37,126 nucleotides of DNA, from positions 1-37,126 of the forward strand of contig CANKWR010000014.1 of NCBI GenBank assembly GCA_947487525.1. Direction: 5' to 3'. The notes beneath the pieces are model-generated. The model was not told the DNA's origin. It ran no database searches and saw nothing but the letters and a program-made list of their open reading frames with translations. The stretch comes from Bacteroidota bacterium. GTDB taxonomy: Bacteria; Bacteroidota; Bacteroidia; Chitinophagales; Chitinophagaceae. This document shows positions 32,676-37,126 of this stretch, one piece after another (position 1 is the stretch's first letter; every line of letters begins with the position of its first letter). The position numbers and the translations under genes were made by a program.

Positions 32676-33728
32676 ATGCTTAAAGTTGGTGTGTTTGGGG
32701 TAGGTCATTTAGGGAAATTTCACTTGAATAATTGGATGGAAATCCCAGAAGTCAAAGTAATTGGATTTTTTGACCCTAGCAACGACAACGCCAAGGAGGT
32801 GGAAGAAAAGTATGGCATTCCTCTTTTTATGGACGAAGAAGCCCTGATAGCAGCATCCGATATTATTGACGTAGTGACCCCTACCCATTTGCATTTTCCA
32901 GTATGTGAAATGGCCATTAAAACGGGCAAACATGTTTTTGTTGAAAAGCCAATGGCCAATACCATTGAAGAAGGAAAAGCCATTGTGAATATGGTAAAAG
33001 AAGCCAACGTAAAATTACAGGTAGGTCATGATGAAAGATTTAATTCTGCATATACTTCTTTAAAAAATGCTTCTTTGAATCCATTGTTTATTGAAGTACA
33101 TCGCTTGGCACAATTCAATCCAAGAGGTACGGAAGTAAGCGTTATTTTGGATTTAATGATTCATGATATTGATATTATTTTGAGCATTGTAAAAAGTGAT
33201 GTTAAAAGTATTTCCGCAAGCGGTGTTGCTGTTTTAACGGACACCCCTGATATTGCGAACGTTCGAATAGAATTTAACAATGGTTGTGTTGCTAATTTAA
33301 CCAGCAGTAGAATTAGCATGAAAAAGATGAGAAAAATTCGCTTGTTCCAAAAAGATGCCTACATTGGTATTGACTTTTTGGAAAAGACCACTGAAATAAT
33401 TAAGTTAAAACAACCTGACGAAGAAGATAGTTTTTCATTTGATATTGATACCCATCAAGGTAAAAAAACCATATCCATTTCAACACCCATTATTGAGGAC
33501 GGCAATGCCATTAAAGCAGAGCTTACTAGTTTTGTAGATTCAATTATCAATGATACGCCAACAGTGGTTAGTGAAATTGATGGTTATTTAGCAATGGAAG
33601 TGGCACACCAAATTTTGGATAAAATCAATAAGAGTACTGCTGTTTTAAGACAAGCACCCATCGAAGATGCAAAGCCCCCTAAAGAAGACGGATCGGAATA
33701 TGCTTTAAATTTTGACGAGGAAGATTAA
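32676..33728 (+). CDS. Gfo/Idh/MocA-family oxidoreductase
   Basis: The 350-residue protein has an N-terminal Rossmann fold with GVFGVGHLGKFHLNNW, VVTPTHLHFPVCEMAIKTGK and the EKPMA motif at about 90-94, where the Lys contacts substrate and NAD(P). The C-terminal domain contains LDLMIHDIDIILSIV with the usual His. A polar tail rich in Lys, Asp and Glu closes the protein. The substrate (a sugar or inositol derivative in this family) cannot be assigned. It is divergent from anmK, and its end is 24 bp from the end of ispD. Confidence 0.9.
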   Translation: MLKVGVFGVGHLGKFHLNNWMEIPEVKVIGFFDPSNDNAKEVEEKYGIPLFMDEEALIAASDIIDVVTPTHLHFPVCEMAIKTGKHVFVEKPMANTIEEGKAIVNMVKEANVKLQVGHDERFNSAYTSLKNASLNPLFIEVHRLAQFNPRGTEVSVILDLMIHDIDIILSIVKSDVKSISASGVAVLTDTPDIANVRIEFNNGCVANLTSSRISMKKMRKIRLFQKDAYIGIDFLEKTTEIIKLKQPDEEDSFSFDIDTHQGKKTISISTPIIEDGNAIKAELTSFVDSIINDTPTVVSEIDGYLAMEVAHQILDKINKSTAVLRQAPIEDAKPPKEDGSEYALNFDEED

Positions 33729-33752
33729 TTCAAATGTAGTGCAGCGATCGAA

Positions 33753-34433
33753 CTAAGCAAATCTTTTCGCAAGAATGTACGCTGCAATGTCCAAGTCTAA
33801 GGGTCTGGTGATTTTGATGTTTTCAAATTCGCCCTCCACTAAATATACTGGCTTCCCACTTGCTTCAATCACATTTGCTTCGTCGGTAAATGAAGGAACA
33901 AAGGATTGATTAAAAGCGTCCAATAATAAATCAGACTGAAAGGTTTGCGGCGTTTGTATGAGCATTACACTTTCTCGATCATACACTTCATTCTTTTCCC
34001 CTTTCAACAGCCTAACGGTATCAGTTGAACTTACCGCAGGTATCGCTGACCCTTTTTCCAATGCCTGTTGGTAACATCTTTGAATTAGAGCAGGAGTCAA
34101 TAAACACCTCACTGCATCATGCACAAAAACAATGGCAGTTTCCGTAACCTGAGATAACCCATTTTTAACCGACTGAAAACGGGTATCCCCTCCTGCCACA
34201 AATTCGATATTTTTTGTAAAGCCATTTTTAGTTAATAAATCCTTGCCTTCTTGTATGTAGTCCGCTGGTAATACAACCACCAATTGTATATCCTCAAATG
34301 CAGCCACAAATTGATCAATGGTATGCAACAAAATTGGTTTCCCCTGTATGGTTAAAAATTGCTTTGGCACCACCGATCCCATTCTTTGTCCTGTTCCACC
34401 TGCTACAATGATGGCTATTTTTTTTGCGTACAT
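33753..34433 (-). CDS. ispD: 2-C-methyl-D-erythritol 4-phosphate cytidylyltransferase
   Basis: From the ATG at 34433 the protein has 226 residues; a GTG six codons upstream would add residues without family support. The nucleotide-binding motif is IIVAGGTGQRMGSVVPKQFL at about 9-28, and FVHDAVRCLLTP forms the metal and substrate region. It adds CMP to methylerythritol phosphate in the non-mevalonate isoprenoid pathway. It lies about 75 bp downstream of the heptose kinase gene on the same strand. Confidence 0.94.
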   Translation of the reverse strand: MYAKKIAIIVAGGTGQRMGSVVPKQFLTIQGKPILLHTIDQFVAAFEDIQLVVVLPADYIQEGKDLLTKNGFTKNIEFVAGGDTRFQSVKNGLSQVTETAIVFVHDAVRCLLTPALIQRCYQQALEKGSAIPAVSSTDTVRLLKGEKNEVYDRESVMLIQTPQTFQSDLLLDAFNQSFVPSFTDEANVIEASGKPVYLVEGEFENIKITRPLDLDIAAYILAKRFA

Positions 34434-34509
34434 ATTATTTTTTTGATCCACTAAAATTTATCAGCTAGGTTTAACTTTGCGCTTTAATGGCTAGCATATC
34501 AACAAGCTT

Positions 34510-35511
34510 TTACTTTACCAGCAACTGCTTTACCTCATTCATTAAGTGCTCCTTACTAATTGGTGCAGTGCCCACTAATTCACATACCAATCCTCCAGCA
34601 ATATTGGCAAGCTCCGCAGCCAATTCCATATTTTGTGTACTTGCATACGTTAAACTAGCCACCGCTATTACAGTATCGCCTGCCCCACTCACGTCTGCAA
34701 TATTTCGAATATGGGTAGGTATTAATTTATGGGTAGTTGAATTTCCAAAATATACCCCATGTTCTGATAAAGTAATAAATGAAATACCATGTTGCAAATG
34801 AGCATGTAATGCATCATGCGCTTTGGATAAACTGGCTTCATTGACCACAGGCAACTCTATTTTCAACCCTTCTTTTACTTCTTTTAAATTAGGTTTAAAG
34901 ATGGTACAACCTTTATAGGCAAAAAAGTTTTTTTGTTTTGGATCTACCGAAGTAGGAATTCCTTTGCTATTACAATAAGCAATCACAGCTAAAATTACAT
35001 TTTCAGTCAACACCCCCTTGTTATAATCTTCCAAAATAATGAGCGCTGGTTTTTCATTGTCCACATAGCTATAAAAATTGGACAATAATTTTTCGGTTTC
35101 CGCTTCACTAATATCATGGGTATGTTCATGGTCCAAACGCATCATTTGTTGATTGCGTCCCATCACACGCACCTTATTCGTTGTTATTCTTGTTGCACTT
35201 TCGTGAATATACTGGGTATTGATACCCTCGGACTGCAATAAGCTGCTAAGTGCTTCTCCCTCTGCATCCTTTCCAATGACTGCAAATAAAGTAGTAGGCG
35301 CACCCAATGCACGTAAATTCAACGCGACATTTGCAGCCCCTCCTACACGGATTTCTTTTCGTTGCAAGGATACAATGGGCACTGGCGCTTCTGGTGAAAT
35401 ACGGTCCACTGAACCCCACCAATAGGTATCCAACATAATGTCTCCTACCACCCCAATTTTGGTATTGTTAAATGACCCGAATAAGGCTTCAAAAGCTTGC
35501 TGATCCATCAT
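34510..35511 (-). CDS. rfaE1: D-glycero-beta-D-manno-heptose-7-phosphate kinase (HldE kinase domain)
   Basis: The 333-residue protein is a PfkB-type kinase equal to the N-terminal half of HldE; no nucleotidyltransferase domain is fused. Markers are GVVGDIMLDTYWWGSVDRIS, PEAPVPIVSLQRKEIRVGGA, ANVALNLRALGA and the PfkB signature DVSGAGDTVIAVASL with the catalytic Asp near residue 272. It phosphorylates heptose 7-phosphate at C1 on the route to ADP-heptose for lipopolysaccharide. It starts 2 bp after the permease stop and is surely in the same transcript. Confidence 0.9.
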   Translation of the reverse strand: MMDQQAFEALFGSFNNTKIGVVGDIMLDTYWWGSVDRISPEAPVPIVSLQRKEIRVGGAANVALNLRALGAPTTLFAVIGKDAEGEALSSLLQSEGINTQYIHESATRITTNKVRVMGRNQQMMRLDHEHTHDISEAETEKLLSNFYSYVDNEKPALIILEDYNKGVLTENVILAVIAYCNSKGIPTSVDPKQKNFFAYKGCTIFKPNLKEVKEGLKIELPVVNEASLSKAHDALHAHLQHGISFITLSEHGVYFGNSTTHKLIPTHIRNIADVSGAGDTVIAVASLTYASTQNMELAAELANIAGGLVCELVGTAPISKEHLMNEVKQLLVK

Positions 35512-35513
35512 AA

Positions 35514-36938
35514 TTATACTACCGTTTTATTTTTGCTCAATGCGATATAATACAAAGGTATACCAATGAGGGTAATAATTAACCCAGGCCAAGTGAAATT
35601 AGGCTTGTAAATGATTAATAATACGCAAAAGCAGGTTCCCATTAAAATATAAATAGCCGGTAAAATTGGGTAGCCAAATGCCTTATAGGGGCGTTCCATT
35701 TCGGGACGTTTTTTACGTAGTATAAATATGCCAATAATGGTTAAAATGTAAAAAATCACCACTATAAATGATACCATATCCAATAAGTCACCGTATTTAC
35801 CACTTAAGCATAATAATCCGGCCACTACACATTGTGCCCATAAAGCCCATTCCGGTACAGCATTCTTATTTAAAGTACCCGCTTTTTTAAAGAACAACCC
35901 ATCCTGAGCCATGGTATAATACTCGCTGGCTCCTGCAAGAATCAACCCATTATTACAGCCAAAAGTGGAAATCATAATCATCACTGCAATTACATAGGTA
36001 CCAATATTGCCGAAAATCACATTAGAAGCTGCCACCGCCACCCTATCCGCCGGTGCGTTGGCGATTTCGTTTAATGGCAAAACACTTAAGTACATTAAAT
36101 TAGCCGCGATATAAATGATGGTTACAATCAATGTCCCTAAAAATAAACTTAACCCAATATTTCGTTTTGGATTTTTAATTTCTCCAGCAATAAAAGTTAC
36201 GTTGTTCCATGCATCACTACTAAATATAGAGCCTACCATACTTGCAGCAATAGCCCCTAAAATGGCAACCCCAAATATAGGCGTACTATTCCCATCGCTC
36301 GCTATCGTTTTCATGGACCATGCATCCTGCCAATTTGCATCCCAAATGCTTGACTTGGAAGCCAATAAAAAGCCAAATCCAATCAATCCAAATAAGGAAG
36401 CCAATTTAGTGACCGTAAAAGTAGTTTGAATTAATTTTCCTCCTTGCACTCCTTTGGTATTGATATAAGTGAGTAGCACAATAATTAAGATGGATACGAT
36501 TTGCGCCGGATAAATTTTCAAAACACCCAATTGAAATAAAATATTTGCATCCGTCATTTCCAATGACGGAAAAAAGTATCCTGCAAACTTGCTGAAAGCT
36601 ACACCTACTGCAGCAATGGTTCCTGTTTGAATTACGGAGAAAAAACTCCATCCATATAAAAATCCCAATAAAGGATTATAGGATTCTTTCAAATAAACAT
36701 ATTGTCCTCCTGCCTTGGGGAACATTGCACTTAACTCCCCATAACTTAAGGCAGCTGTGAGTGTCATGAATCCAGTTAATAACCAAACAACAACAAGCCA
36801 ACCTGCAGAACCCACATTTCTAGTGATATCAGCACTTACTATAAAAATGCCAGAGCCAATCATACTTCCAGCTACAATCATCGTAGCATCAAAGGCACTT
36901 AGCGTTGGTTTAAATCCTCCATTTTCTGTTGTTGACAT
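35514..36938 (-). CDS. APC-family amino-acid permease
   Basis: The protein has 474 residues from the ATG at 36938 (MSTTENGGFKPTLSAFDATM); another ATG at 36965 would add nine residues. It has about twelve membrane helices. The first helix carries MIVAGSMIGSGIFIVSADI, the substrate-binding GSGIF loop of the amino acid-polyamine-organocation family, followed by the ALSYGELSAMFPKAGGQYVY motif. The substrate is unknown. It is the first gene of the unit that continues with the heptose kinase and ispD. Confidence 0.92.
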   Translation of the reverse strand: MSTTENGGFKPTLSAFDATMIVAGSMIGSGIFIVSADITRNVGSAGWLVVVWLLTGFMTLTAALSYGELSAMFPKAGGQYVYLKESYNPLLGFLYGWSFFSVIQTGTIAAVGVAFSKFAGYFFPSLEMTDANILFQLGVLKIYPAQIVSILIIVLLTYINTKGVQGGKLIQTTFTVTKLASLFGLIGFGFLLASKSSIWDANWQDAWSMKTIASDGNSTPIFGVAILGAIAASMVGSIFSSDAWNNVTFIAGEIKNPKRNIGLSLFLGTLIVTIIYIAANLMYLSVLPLNEIANAPADRVAVAASNVIFGNIGTYVIAVMIMISTFGCNNGLILAGASEYYTMAQDGLFFKKAGTLNKNAVPEWALWAQCVVAGLLCLSGKYGDLLDMVSFIVVIFYILTIIGIFILRKKRPEMERPYKAFGYPILPAIYILMGTCFCVLLIIYKPNFTWPGLIITLIGIPLYYIALSKNKTVV

Positions 36939-36976
36939 AGTATTTATATTGTGTGATAGAAACATTAAGTTAAAAA

Positions 36977-37001
36977 AAATCCCGTTATTTAAACGGGATT
37001 T
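36977..37001 (-). terminator. terminator downstream of the OmpH-like gene
   Basis: The 10-base arms AAATCCCGTT (36977-36986) and AACGGGATTT (36992-37001) with a 5-base loop are followed on the minus strand by a run of T (36979-36972 as A on the plus strand). It ends the gene at the right edge. Confidence 0.88.
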
Positions 37002-37007
37002 ATGAAT

Positions 37008-37126
37008 TTATTTTTTGGGCTTATACGCTGCATTCAAACCTTTGACGATATCAGCAGTAATATCATAAGCGGTATCCTTGTAATACATTAAATCAGGAGT
37101 ACTTGAAAGGATATAGGCAAATTGTT
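37008..37126 (-). CDS. OmpH/Skp-family periplasmic chaperone, C-terminus only
   Basis: The open frame from the right edge reads QFAYILSSTPDLMYYKDTAY followed by DITADIVKGLNAAYKPKK and a TAA at 37010-37008. This is the typical C-terminal end of OmpH-family proteins of Bacteroidota (a strand with YxxD, then DITxDVxKGLN). The start and the coiled-coil arms lie outside the window. Such chaperones hold outer-membrane proteins in the periplasm. It is followed by a terminator, so it is not in the permease operon. Confidence 0.85.
   Translation of the reverse strand, partial: QFAYILSSTPDLMYYKDTAYDITADIVKGLNAAYKPKK

Overview
The window looks like a chromosomal segment of a member of the Bacteroidota, probably from the Chitinophagales/Chitinophagaceae side (the family level is an inference). 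The grounds are a SusC/SusD outer-membrane pair, several -7 promoter elements of the form TAnnTTTG, PD40-repeat and other Sec-exported proteins, GldM-like domains, weak or absent Shine-Dalgarno sequences and an AT-rich composition.

Layout. 1-361: end of a ribosomal-protein operon (rpmJ partial, infA), minus strand. 499-2062: a four-helix membrane protein and a TolB-like propeller protein. 2205-5201: rpe, a PhoH-family ATPase and a carboxylate-amine ligase (GCS2/YbdK-like) broken by one frameshift, followed by an 18.6-copy pentanucleotide repeat. 5350-8857: minus-strand run of trmH-like methyltransferase, UbiA-family prenyltransferase, ruvX, def and a secreted protein. 8909-13391: mutS, tail-to-tail with dapA and accA. 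13508-13581: tRNA-Asp(GTC) with a good promoter and terminator. 13620-17340: a very AT-rich accessory stretch directly behind the tRNA gene, with a membrane protein, a small exported protein, a frameshifted DUF1566 (C-type-lectin-fold) gene, two tandem exported proteins resembling the GldM C-terminal domains, and a DUF3761-like membrane protein. 17366-22274: a CorA-type transporter and small exported or membrane proteins of unknown role. 22548-32537: a probable nutrient-uptake/peptidoglycan-recycling locus (exported amidohydrolase, exported class V aminotransferase fold, DeoR regulator, SusC, SusD, MurQ; AnmK convergent). 32676-37126: Gfo/Idh/MocA oxidoreductase, ispD, heptose-7-phosphate kinase, an amino-acid permease and the C-terminus of an OmpH/Skp-like chaperone.

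The most interesting observation is in the DUF1566 gene. Its last ~45 codons are abruptly GC-rich and carry the signature expected of a variable region written by a diversity-generating retroelement (DGR): of 25 consecutive codons in the hypervariable stretch, 21 end in C or T and the other four (GCG, CAG, CAG, AAG) end in G, as expected if AAC/AAT codons of a template were randomised at their adenines. No reverse transcriptase or template repeat is visible here, so the gene would be a remote (trans) or orphan target. It is interrupted by a -1 frameshift just upstream of the variable region, at a U UUA AAA heptamer.

The second point is the coupling of a SusC/SusD pair with MurQ and AnmK, which suggests outer-membrane uptake of (anhydro)MurNAc-containing sugars or muropeptides. 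All functional statements come from reading the sequence by eye; no database search was run.
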